Origin: Paenibacillus_T sp033239625
Lineage (GTDB): Bacteria > Bacillota > Bacilli > Paenibacillales > Paenibacillaceae
Assembly: GCF_033239625.1 (NCBI RefSeq)
Contig: NZ_BTCK01000027.1
Location: forward strand, 24,743 to 88,742
Direction of reading: 5' to 3'
DNA: 64,000 bases
This document shows positions 16,534 to 24,537 of the stretch, piece by piece. Each line of letters opens with the position of its first letter. Position 1 is the stretch's first letter. A program made the position numbers and the translations under genes. The notes under the pieces are model-generated. The model did no database searches and had not been told where the DNA came from. It was given only the letters and a program-made list of their open reading frames with translations.

Positions 16534-18231
16534 ATGAAAGCAAGTTGGACAATCAAGATTTTGCTGCTGATGGCGTTAATCATGACGCCGATCCTGATGA
16601 ATGGGGAGTCGGCGAATGCATGGTCCGGCATGCAGATGTCGAAGCTTCATGTCAGCGGCAAACAGCTCGTGAACAGCAGCGGCCAGCCCGTACTGCTGAG
16701 CGGCTGGCATCAGCCCTCAGGCGCTTACTGGACGTATCAGAACAGCAACTACTACTTAAGTCAGAACGGCAACAACCGGCATGCAGCGATTCTTGCCTAT
16801 TTGAAGGATATTACAGACACCTTCACTAATACATCTGCAAAGTATGGAAGCTCGCACGGCTGGTATATGAACCAAGTACGTCTATTCATTGACCGCGATG
16901 ATATGGGCGATGTAGCGGCGGGAACGTACAACTTCGCTGGCTTGCAGACCGTGACGCAGAACGTAATCATTCCGTACATTAATTATGCCAAAACAAAGGG
17001 CTTGTATGTTACGCTCGGTCTCGATTTCACCCTCCTGGACAATAAAGCGACGACGCCGTCGAACTTGGCTAAATTCAACCAAATATGGGGTTATCTTGCA
17101 TCGCAGCCAGGGATCAAAAGCGCGGACAACGTCATGTTCGAGCTCGTAAACGAGCCTGTTCTCTCCGATGTGAACGGCGTATGGGGCGGCAATCCGTCGC
17201 AATCCAATTTCGTCGACTACTGGAACTCGCTGAAGAACTTCCAGAACTCGATGATCTCGACGATTCGAAACCAAGGCGCAGACAATGTCATCTGGGCAGC
17301 CGGACTCGGATGGGATCAATACTATCAGCTGTGCGCATCGAATCCGCTGACAGACCCGCTGAACAACCTCGGTTATTCCGTTCATTGGTACCCAGGATAC
17401 GGCGCCAATGACAATTTCGCAACGCTGCAGAACATCTGGAATACAACGATCAAACCTTGCGCCGACAACTATCCGATCAACATTACGGAAACGACCTGGT
17501 TCAAGAAGAAGGCAGGCGATTCCGATTATTGGGACCTGTTTAACGGCTCGAATGAGGGCTTCGGCAAGAACACGAAAGCGATCTTTACCGCAGCCGGCAA
17601 CGTCAGCATTGCAGCGCATATGAACGGCTTCATTCTCGACCCTGGTACGCGCAGCTCATTCGCTGATCCTACAGCAGGTTTGAAGTACGATGGCGATGCG
17701 ACGCGCGACGGCATGGCGCGTTTCCTCTTCGAGTGGTATTATGAGCGCGCGCAATTCAATCCTTGGAACGGCGTTTGGAACGGACTCACGAACGGCGCGA
17801 CATACAAATTCGTCAACCGCGCTTCAGGCAAGGTGATCGATGTGCCGGGCGGCCAGAACACGAATGCGCTTCAACTGCAGCAATATACGGATAACGGCGC
17901 AACGGCGCAGCAATGGGTGATTACGGATCAAGGGACCTACAATAACCTCTACAAACTGACAAGCGTAAGCTCGTCCGATGGCAAAGTGATGGATGTCCGC
18001 AATGGAACCTCCAATAACGGCGAAGCGATTCAACTGATGCAGAGCTATAATAATTTGCCTCAACAGTTCCGACTGATTAAGCTGAGCAACGGTTACTATT
18101 GCATCCTCAACGTCAATAGCAACAAGGCTGTAGAAGTCGCGAACGCCTCGACCTCGAATAACGCGTTGATCCAGCAGAACTTTTATCGAGGGGACCTGAA
18201 TCAGCAATGGCAGTTGGTTAAAATCAATTAA
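16534..18231 (+). CDS. Secreted glycoside hydrolase (GH5-like) with C-terminal ricin-type lectin domain
   Basis: The 565-residue protein has a signal peptide (residues 1-29, cleavage after SANA). A GH5/clan-A TIM barrel spans about 35-400; its likely acid/base Glu207 is in MFELVNEPV and its nucleophile Glu319 in NITETTW. A ricin B-like/CBM13-type trefoil spans about 420-565, with QW repeats (AQQWVI, PQQFRLI, NQQWQLV). The enzyme would act outside the cell on a beta-linked polysaccharide (beta-glucan, mannan or xylan cannot be told apart). AAGGGAGATGAGG precedes the ATG. It appears monocistronic. The 278 bases that follow hold only a weak GC-rich stem near 18260-18315. Confidence 0.85.
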   Translation: MKASWTIKILLLMALIMTPILMNGESANAWSGMQMSKLHVSGKQLVNSSGQPVLLSGWHQPSGAYWTYQNSNYYLSQNGNNRHAAILAYLKDITDTFTNTSAKYGSSHGWYMNQVRLFIDRDDMGDVAAGTYNFAGLQTVTQNVIIPYINYAKTKGLYVTLGLDFTLLDNKATTPSNLAKFNQIWGYLASQPGIKSADNVMFELVNEPVLSDVNGVWGGNPSQSNFVDYWNSLKNFQNSMISTIRNQGADNVIWAAGLGWDQYYQLCASNPLTDPLNNLGYSVHWYPGYGANDNFATLQNIWNTTIKPCADNYPINITETTWFKKKAGDSDYWDLFNGSNEGFGKNTKAIFTAAGNVSIAAHMNGFILDPGTRSSFADPTAGLKYDGDATRDGMARFLFEWYYERAQFNPWNGVWNGLTNGATYKFVNRASGKVIDVPGGQNTNALQLQQYTDNGATAQQWVITDQGTYNNLYKLTSVSSSDGKVMDVRNGTSNNGEAIQLMQSYNNLPQQFRLIKLSNGYYCILNVNSNKAVEVANASTSNNALIQQNFYRGDLNQQWQLVKIN

Positions 18232-18509
18232 TACTTGCACGGACTCGTAATTAAGGCCGTCCTATAAGCCGTCTATCACGGCATGTGGGGCGGCTTTAAA
18301 TCTATAAAGGGCCGTGATTTCATCCATGAGGATGTGCCGGATTCCCTCCACTTCATGAAATTATGAGGGGATGAAGTATAGATCGACAGGTGTTCGTTCA
18401 CCGCTTGGCAGTGTTACAATTTTCATGAATTTGGCCTAATACACGATCATAACAGCTGTTAGGACAGCTTGATTGCAGCTCATATTTGCACTAAGGGAGG
18501 CGTACCCGA

Positions 18510-20252
18510 ATGACAGAACCTAGGACGGCAGTGAACGGGGCTGTTAATGGAGGACCTGCAGCACCTCGCGACCCCGTCGATAAGCGCAGCAGCTTCTATC
18601 TGATGTATGAATCGATCGTTGAAGCGACTGCCCGCCCGGATGGGCGATTCTCGCAGGAGATCTATTTGGAGGGACGGCAGTTCATCGATAAAGCCATGTT
18701 TATTGGCGGCATAACAGACGAGTCGATTCTTCAGTTATTGATGAATTGCAGCGGGCTCAGACAGCTTGTTCACAGCATCGGCATATCGGTGAAGACCAAG
18801 GATGAGAATCATGCGCCGGTATCGTTTGTTTGGGAGAACTGGGGCCGCACACGCAAATACGAGACAGGGACGAAGCTTCGCATTCCTGTACCGGCGGATG
18901 GGACGGAAGTTATACTTGTGCTTGAAGAGCAAGCGTGGTCGCTTGATGATGATGTTCCGGGCAAAATGGCGATCGAGTTCGCCGAGCAAGGTGCGCTAGG
19001 AACGGCTACTATTGTCTTCTACTTGAACGATGGTTATCAAGTGCAGGCAATCGAGCCGGAAGCTCCTGTCGATTACGAGTCGGATGCGTATCAAGCTTTA
19101 CTTGCAAAGTCTCTGCTGAACAGCGGGAATAATTACAGGCTGAAAGCGGCAATCGAGAAAGCGAAACGCGGCGAAGACGTAACGATCGCCTATATTGGCG
19201 GATCGATCACGCAAGGTGCAGGAGCAAAGCCGATCCATACCGAAAGCTACGCTTATCGCTCCTATTTGCATTTTAAACAAATGTTCGGTCAAAACGGCGG
19301 CGATCATATTCATCTGATCAAAGCAGGTGTAGGAGGCACGCCATCCGAGCTCGGAATCGTCCGTTATGACCGGGACGTGCTGCGAGACGGATCCGTGAAG
19401 CCTGACATTGTCATGATCGAATTCGCTGTGAATGACGCAGGGGACGAGACGAACGGGGTTTGCTACGAAAGCTTAGTGCTGAATGCCCTGGCAGCCGATA
19501 ATGCTCCGGCTGTGATCCTTCTTTTCTCGGTGTTCATGAACGATTGGAATCTTCAGGATCGACTGGCCCCTGTCGGAATGCACTATGATCTTCCGATGGT
19601 TAGTATCAAGGACGCCGTCGTCGAACAGTTCTATCTGCAGCAGGGCGATGGCAGAGTGATATCGAAGCGTCAGTTCTTCTACGATATTTATCATCCGACG
19701 AATGCCGGGCATCGACTGATGGCGGATTGTCTTGGCCATCTGTTCGCCGAGACCGACCAAGCGACGGCAATGCCGCTGGATATCGTGATCGATAAGCCGC
19801 CGATTATCGGCAATGATTTCGTTGGCACGAGGCTGCTTGACCGCAGCAATTGCGAAGCGATCGCGACAATTGCCCCGGGCAGCTTTACGGCAATCGATGC
19901 CGATCTGCAAATGGTAGAGCTGGACGATCATCCGTATGGCACGCCGCAATTCGCGAACAACTGGATGCATGCAGGCGAAGAAGGCAGCGAGAGCTTTAGG
20001 ATGACCATCCGCAGCAAACGACTGCTGCTCGTCTATAAAGATTCCGGAAGAACCGATTTCGGAAGCGCAGAGATTTGGGTGGATGGACAACATGCGAGAG
20101 ATGCAGATCCGCATGAAGTGAATTGGACACACTGCTCTGCGGTCATCCTTTATAATGAGCCGGTCGCAAGGGAACATAAAGTGGAGATTCTGATGGCTTC
20201 CGGACATGGTGACCGCAAGTTTACGATCCTTGGATTCGGTTATGTAGAATAG
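18510..20252 (+). CDS. SGNH/GDSL hydrolase family protein
   Basis: The 580-residue cytoplasmic-looking protein has no signal peptide. The SGNH blocks are clear: block I YIGGSITQG (Ser232), block II Gly in KAGVGGTPSELG, block III Asn in IEFAVND, block V DIYHPTNAGH with catalytic Asp and His. A roughly 200-residue N-terminal beta-rich region and a C-terminal beta-sandwich (about 440-580) flank the hydrolase domain. Family members remove acetyl groups from sugars or oligosaccharides. With the GH5 gene upstream a carbohydrate esterase role is likely but unproven. AAGGGAGGCG precedes the start. Confidence 0.88.
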   Translation: MTEPRTAVNGAVNGGPAAPRDPVDKRSSFYLMYESIVEATARPDGRFSQEIYLEGRQFIDKAMFIGGITDESILQLLMNCSGLRQLVHSIGISVKTKDENHAPVSFVWENWGRTRKYETGTKLRIPVPADGTEVILVLEEQAWSLDDDVPGKMAIEFAEQGALGTATIVFYLNDGYQVQAIEPEAPVDYESDAYQALLAKSLLNSGNNYRLKAAIEKAKRGEDVTIAYIGGSITQGAGAKPIHTESYAYRSYLHFKQMFGQNGGDHIHLIKAGVGGTPSELGIVRYDRDVLRDGSVKPDIVMIEFAVNDAGDETNGVCYESLVLNALAADNAPAVILLFSVFMNDWNLQDRLAPVGMHYDLPMVSIKDAVVEQFYLQQGDGRVISKRQFFYDIYHPTNAGHRLMADCLGHLFAETDQATAMPLDIVIDKPPIIGNDFVGTRLLDRSNCEAIATIAPGSFTAIDADLQMVELDDHPYGTPQFANNWMHAGEEGSESFRMTIRSKRLLLVYKDSGRTDFGSAEIWVDGQHARDADPHEVNWTHCSAVILYNEPVAREHKVEILMASGHGDRKFTILGFGYVE

Positions 20253-20304
20253 CTGGAGGAACGCCAACAGAATGGTTGGTACTATGGATTATAAAAGGCA
20301 AAGG

Positions 20305-20346
20305 CCCAAGAGAAAGCTGCGAGAAGCAGCGATCTCTTGGGTTTTT
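20305..20346 (+). terminator. Terminator of the SGNH hydrolase gene
   Basis: CCCAAGAGA and TCTCTTGGG pair outside an inner GCTGC/GCAGC stem, followed by TTTTT. Confidence 0.85.
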
Positions 20347-20360
20347 CTCTTACATGCAGC

Positions 20361-20742
20361 TTACTGATGCTGCGCGCGCATAGCTGCAAGCATGCCCTGC
20401 GTCCGCGCTGCTGTACCGCCATCGACCCGGATGTCGGTTCCCGTAATGTAGGAGCTGTCGCTGCTGCATAGGAATGCGACGGCGCCAGCGATTTCGCTAG
20501 GTTCGCCTTCGCGGAGCAGCGGCGTATTAGCCAGCAGCCATTTCATGCTCTCGTTTGCTGCCGCTTCTTGACGTCCCATTGGGGTGTTGATCGTACCCGG
20601 CGATACGCAGCACTTCGATAGCCGCCTGCAGACGCTCTTCGCTGACGTCTGCTAGGAGCAGCGCGCCTTGCTGGCCGAGCCTGCGAGCGATCGCTTTACC
20701 CATGCCGCCTGATCCGCCTGTGATGACATAAACTTTGCTCAT
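20361..20742 (-). pseudogene. Short-chain dehydrogenase (SDR) pseudogene with internal deletion
   Basis: The 5' part, after a good GGAGG site, encodes MSKVYVITGGSGGMGKAIAR, the SDR cofactor motif TGGSGGMG, up to about residue 45. It then joins out of frame to VSPGTINTPMGRQE and the normal SDR C-terminus (GEPSEIAGAVAFLCS, SYITGTDIRVDGG). About 100-110 residues holding the catalytic Ser-Tyr-Lys are missing, and the reading frame shifts at the join near 20615. The gene is divergent from a TetR gene, a common SDR-regulator pair. Confidence 0.85.
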
Positions 20743-20873
20743 TCGTTTTGCCTCCATTATCGTTTGTTGTTATCATGAATGTGGTTACATCTTTAGCATA
20801 GGCTTGCAGCAAAACTAGTTTCAAACGACAATCGCAATGCAAATGTCCATTCCGACAAGGAGGCGCGGCGTAA

Positions 20874-21497
20874 ATGACCATGCTGGATCGACAAGAGCTG
20901 TCCGCGCGTTGGCTTATAATCGAAGCGTTCACAGCCCTGCTGGCTGCAATGCCCTTCGAGAAAATATCGGTTCATGCCATCGTGCACAAAGCGGGCATCA
21001 GCCGCTCTACCTTTTATTTGCATTATCAAGATAAATTCGATCTGCTTGAGCAGATGACCGCAGAGATCACGGACCAGCTGCTAGCCGTCTACGAGGCTAG
21101 CATGACCGAAGAACAGCTGAACATCGTCAAGGCGTATGAGGACCGAGTTCCGATTCTGGCGACGATCATCATCTGCGAGCATATTCGCACATATGAACGT
21201 TTCTATCGCAATCGATTCCAGGATTCGCGATTCACAAGCTGGCTGAACGAGCAGTTGGTCGAGCGTTTCCTGCGAATCTACGAGAATGAAGCGCAAGCCG
21301 CTTTCGCCGCAGGCGGAACGGTCGGTTATATGGGGCACTGGCTGCACAATGGGCTGCCAGGTACTTCGCTTGAGAGCGCACAGCAGCTGTGCAGGCTCGC
21401 CATGTTATCGCTGTCCGATGGACAATTGTCGATGAGACCGGCACAAGAAGCCGACACGATCGGCGCTGTCCGTCTAACCACTATTGGGGGAGAATAA
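20874..21497 (+). CDS. TetR/AcrR family transcriptional regulator
   Basis: The 207-residue protein has an N-terminal TetR helix-turn-helix (about residues 12-58: IIEAFTALLAAMPFEKISVH, AIVHKAGISRSTFYLHYQDK) and a C-terminal ligand domain ending near residue 185. The TetR_C/DhaS-like architecture fits regulators of SDR or detoxification genes. The divergent neighbour is the SDR pseudogene, so its former target may be broken. AAGGAGG lies 10 bases upstream. The vanR-like gene follows after 4 bases and may be co-transcribed. Confidence 0.9.
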   Translation: MTMLDRQELSARWLIIEAFTALLAAMPFEKISVHAIVHKAGISRSTFYLHYQDKFDLLEQMTAEITDQLLAVYEASMTEEQLNIVKAYEDRVPILATIIICEHIRTYERFYRNRFQDSRFTSWLNEQLVERFLRIYENEAQAAFAAGGTVGYMGHWLHNGLPGTSLESAQQLCRLAMLSLSDGQLSMRPAQEADTIGAVRLTTIGGE

Positions 21498-21501
21498 ATT
21501 G

Positions 21502-22194
21502 ATGAAGCGCACGACTATATTGATCGCTGATGACGAGACCGAGATTGCGGATCTCATCGCGATTCATCTAGGCAACGAAGGTTATCAGACCATTAAGGTA
21601 TCCGATGGAGAAGCCGCGATTCGCGCGGTGCAGACGCAATCGATCGATCTGGCGATACTCGATATTATGATGCCGAAGCTTGACGGCCATGAGGTGACGC
21701 GCTTAATACGGGAGAAGTATGCGCTGCCGATCATTTTTCTAAGTGCCAAGACTTCGGATATGGACAAAATAACCGGACTTATTATCGGCGCTGACGATTA
21801 TATGACGAAGCCGTTTAATCCGATGGAGCTGGTCGCGCGCGTGAAGGCGCAGCTTCGCCGTTCGTCTATGCTGCTGGGTCAGCAGCCGCAGGGCGTCAAT
21901 CCTGTGCTTGAATCAGGTGGATTGAAGATTGATACGGACAAACGGACGGTGCTCGTCTTCGGCAGAAATGTCGATCTTACGCCCAAGGAGTTCGATATTC
22001 TCCATCTGCTGGCAAGCCATCCGAATAAGGTGTTCAGTGCGGACAATATTTTTCATCAGGTATGGGGCGAAACGTATTATGAGGGCGGCAACACCGTTAT
22101 GGTGCACATCCGTACGCTGCGGAAGAAGCTCGGCGAGGATAAGGATCAGTTCATTAAGACGGTCTGGGGAGTAGGGTACAAGTTCAATGGATAA
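21502..22194 (+). CDS. OmpR/PhoB-type response regulator (VanR-like)
   Basis: The 230-residue protein has a receiver domain with the acidic pair in LIADDETEI, phospho-acceptor Asp in LAILDIMMPKLDGHE, Thr/Ser switch in IIFLSAKT and Lys in YMTKPFNPMEL. A C-terminal winged helix follows (about 130-228: VDLTPKEFDILHLLASHP, VMVHIRTLRKKLGEDK, VWGVGYKF). The ATG at 21502 is preferred for GGGGGAGA 8 bases upstream; in-frame TTG codons at 21484 and 21499 are less likely. It overlaps the kinase gene by 8 bases. Confidence 0.93.
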   Translation: MKRTTILIADDETEIADLIAIHLGNEGYQTIKVSDGEAAIRAVQTQSIDLAILDIMMPKLDGHEVTRLIREKYALPIIFLSAKTSDMDKITGLIIGADDYMTKPFNPMELVARVKAQLRRSSMLLGQQPQGVNPVLESGGLKIDTDKRTVLVFGRNVDLTPKEFDILHLLASHPNKVFSADNIFHQVWGETYYEGGNTVMVHIRTLRKKLGEDKDQFIKTVWGVGYKFNG

Positions 22195-23284
22195 CATCTT
22201 CCGCAGCTTCCGAGCAAGAATGCTCCTGTTATTCGGGCTGAGTATGATGTTCTCCGGTCTGGTGACGTATGTCATATACAAAATTCTCCAGAGCTACTAC
22301 AACGATAAGGTGCGCTATCCGGGCGATGCAACGGTATTCTACCGCCAATTAATCGGACATATCGGCGACTTCAATTTCTTCTTAATCGTCTTCATTCCGC
22401 TTGCGATCATGTTCTTCTTCTTGCTGACGAAGCGATATGCCACTTACTTCAGAACGATCTCAGACGGTATTCGAAGCCTTGCGGTCGGCGATTTCAACAA
22501 CCGTATCATGCTCAATTCGGGCGATGAATTCGAGACCATTGCCGATGACATCAATCTGGCAAGCGAGCAGCTCAAGAAGGCGATCGAACGCGGCGACTTC
22601 GCGGAGAGCAGCAAGGATCAGCTCGTGCTGAACTTGGCGCATGATCTTCGGACGCCGCTTACATCCGTCCTTGGATATCTCGATCTTCTGCTGACGAATG
22701 AACAGCTGACACCGGAACAGGCGAGGCATTATACCTCGATTGCATTCACCAAGTCGAGAAGGTTAGAGAAGCTGATCGAGGAGTTGTTCGAGATCACGCG
22801 GATGAACTACGGGATGCTGTCGATCGACAAGCATGCCATTGATCTTGGCGAGCTTCTCAGCCAGCTGACGGATGAGATGTACCCGGTTTTCGAGAAAAAT
22901 AAATTGACTGCACGGCTCAACGTACTTCCGAACACGGTCATCAAAGGAGACGGCGAGCTGCTTGCCCGCGTGTTCGAGAACTTGATGTCGAACGCAGCCC
23001 GTTATGGCAAGGATGGGCAGTTCGTGGACATAAGCTGCAGCCTCGAAGGCTCGGAAGCAATCGTTCAAGTCGTGAATTACGGACAGATCATTCCGGAGCA
23101 TGAGCTGCCGCATCTATTCGATATGTTCTATACAGGCGACCAAGCAAGGACCCATCAAGAAGGCAGCACGGGTCTTGGACTCTTCATCGCGAGAAATATT
23201 GTGAAGCAGCACGGCGGGACGATTACGGCTGAGAGCAGCTGGGTTCGTACCGCATTTGAAGTGCGCCTGCCGCGACAAGGCTAG
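22187..23284 (+). CDS. Membrane sensor histidine kinase (VanS-like)
   Basis: This 365-residue kinase has two membrane helices (about residues 11-34 and 62-81) enclosing a short extracytoplasmic loop of about 27 residues. A HAMP region follows, then the HisKA box LNLAHDLRTPLTSVLGY with phospho-His152. The ATPase domain shows N box FENLMSNAARYG and G2-type GLGLFIARNIVKQHGG. The tiny sensor loop suggests sensing within or at the membrane, as in VanS/BceS-like kinases. The partner regulator is upstream and a D,D-carboxypeptidase gene is downstream. Confidence 0.93.
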   Translation: MDNIFRSFRARMLLLFGLSMMFSGLVTYVIYKILQSYYNDKVRYPGDATVFYRQLIGHIGDFNFFLIVFIPLAIMFFFLLTKRYATYFRTISDGIRSLAVGDFNNRIMLNSGDEFETIADDINLASEQLKKAIERGDFAESSKDQLVLNLAHDLRTPLTSVLGYLDLLLTNEQLTPEQARHYTSIAFTKSRRLEKLIEELFEITRMNYGMLSIDKHAIDLGELLSQLTDEMYPVFEKNKLTARLNVLPNTVIKGDGELLARVFENLMSNAARYGKDGQFVDISCSLEGSEAIVQVVNYGQIIPEHELPHLFDMFYTGDQARTHQEGSTGLGLFIARNIVKQHGGTITAESSWVRTAFEVRLPRQG

Positions 23285-23294
23285 CTAAAAGGCA

Positions 23295-23331
23295 GTTCAA
23301 AAATTCCGCTTTTGACTACGTCACGAAGCAT
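23295..23331. repeat. Dispersed repeat family B, end fragment
   Basis: GTTCAAAAATTCCGCTTTTG followed by TCACGAAGCAT matches the left end of family B. No right end is present. Confidence 0.5.
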
Positions 23332-23411
23332 TTAAGAAAAATTTTAAGTTTGCCCTTCTTCTTTCTTAAACATTTTCTCTTAACCTTAGGGCATAGAAGG
23401 TTGAGGAGGCA

Positions 23412-24281
23412 ATGCACGTGAAGAAGTGGGCTTTTGTTCTTGCTTGCTGTTTGTTGACGGGATGCGCGAAGCATGCGCCGGCAGCATCGTCGAAAGTGAT
23501 GATCGACTATCCGAAGTCGGAGGAGATTACCTACTCCCAGACCGACACATCGATGAAGGCGCTGCGGGTGCAGAAGGATCAGGTATACCAGGGAAATCTC
23601 GTGCTCATTAATAAGGATCACGAGGTTCATCCCGAAGGGATCCAGACCGATATTGTTTCGTTATTGAACCATCAGGAGCTCATCAATGGGTTCGGTTTGC
23701 TTGATAACACGATAGAGCTGTCCCAGAATGTGGTGGAGCAGTTCGGCAAGATGGTTGCCGCAGCGGCTAAGGATGACGTAAACCATTTTGTTATCAGCAG
23801 CGGTTATCGAGATTTTGCGAAGCAGGAGCAGCTTTATAAAGAGAAAGGATCCGATTATGCGCTGCCGGCAGGCAATAGCGAACATAACTTAGGGCTGGCG
23901 CTCGATATCGGCTCCTCGCTGGAATCGATGGATCAAGCGCCGGAAGGCAAGTGGCTGAAGGAGCATGCGGCCGACTATGGGTTTATTTTGCGCTATCCCG
24001 CCGATAAGACGGACATTACGGGCATTCAGTATGAGCCGTGGCACTTCCGTTACGTAGGGCTGCCGCATAGCAAAATTATGCAGAGCAACAATCTGACGCT
24101 GGAGGAGTACTTGGATTGGCTGCACGAGCATAATACGGTATACGTCAATGTGGACGGTCAGCGGTATGAGATTACGTACAAAGAGGTGCGGCGAGAGACG
24201 GCGTTCCAGATTCCGGCCAATCATACGTATGAGCTGTCGGGCGACAATCAAGAATGGGTTATTGCAACAATAAAGCTATAA
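23412..24281 (+). CDS. VanY-type D-alanyl-D-alanine carboxypeptidase (M15B), lipoprotein
   Basis: The 289-residue protein has a lipobox LLTGC (Cys18) and so is probably anchored outside the membrane. The M15B domain (about 85-230) shows FVISSGYRDF, the zinc ligands in SEHNLGLALDIG (His, Asp) and in PWHFRYVG (His). Family members trim the terminal D-Ala from peptidoglycan peptides. AGGAGGC precedes the ATG. Placement behind vanR/vanS-like genes fits regulation by cell-wall stress; vanH, vanA and vanX are absent, so glycopeptide resistance is not implied. Confidence 0.92.
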   Translation: MHVKKWAFVLACCLLTGCAKHAPAASSKVMIDYPKSEEITYSQTDTSMKALRVQKDQVYQGNLVLINKDHEVHPEGIQTDIVSLLNHQELINGFGLLDNTIELSQNVVEQFGKMVAAAAKDDVNHFVISSGYRDFAKQEQLYKEKGSDYALPAGNSEHNLGLALDIGSSLESMDQAPEGKWLKEHAADYGFILRYPADKTDITGIQYEPWHFRYVGLPHSKIMQSNNLTLEEYLDWLHEHNTVYVNVDGQRYEITYKEVRRETAFQIPANHTYELSGDNQEWVIATIKL

Positions 24282-24284
24282 GAG

Positions 24285-24355
24285 GTTGTCCAAAGGTCCG
24301 CTTGTGATCGCGAAGCATCACTCGGCATCAGGTGCAAAAATCGTACTTTTTGAAC
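24285..24355. repeat. Dispersed repeat family B, copy 2 (short)
   Basis: A 71-bp element starting GTTGTCCAAAGGTCCGC and carrying GATCGCGAAGCATCA. Its right end read in reverse is GTTCAAAAAGTACG. Confidence 0.55.
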
Positions 24356-24410
24356 TAGAACCATAAGGGCTCGTTCGGTTTGATTTTGCCATAAACTGTG
24401 CAATTAATTG

Positions 24411-24439
24411 TTGAGTTTTGTCGCATTTTGGCATATTAT
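24411..24439 (+). promoter_or_regulatory. Sigma-A promoter of the chemoreceptor gene
   Basis: TTGAGT and TATTAT are 17 bases apart. Transcription would start near 24446, upstream of the leader hairpin. Confidence 0.65.
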
Positions 24440-24478
24440 ATACGAGTTACTAGTTGCATATCATACAGCGGAATCCGT

Positions 24479-24506
24479 TGCCGACTAATGACCTTAGTCG
24501 GCTTTT
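24479..24506 (+). terminator. Leader terminator ahead of the chemoreceptor gene
   Basis: GCCGACTAA and TTAGTCGGC pair around a four-base loop and are followed by TTTTTCATTTTC. It lies between the promoter and the start codon, so it is either an attenuator or the end of a short RNA. Confidence 0.65.
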
Positions 24507-24537
24507 TCATTTTCATTGCCTAGATAAGGAGAGTCTG

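Noticed and set aside
20874..24281. Glycopeptide resistance operon
   Set aside because: vanR/S/Y-like genes are present but vanH, vanA and vanX are not, so resistance cannot be claimed.
24440..24537. c-di-GMP riboswitch ahead of the chemoreceptor gene
   Set aside because: Leader is under 100 bases and lacks the GEMM aptamer motifs; only a terminator hairpin is seen.
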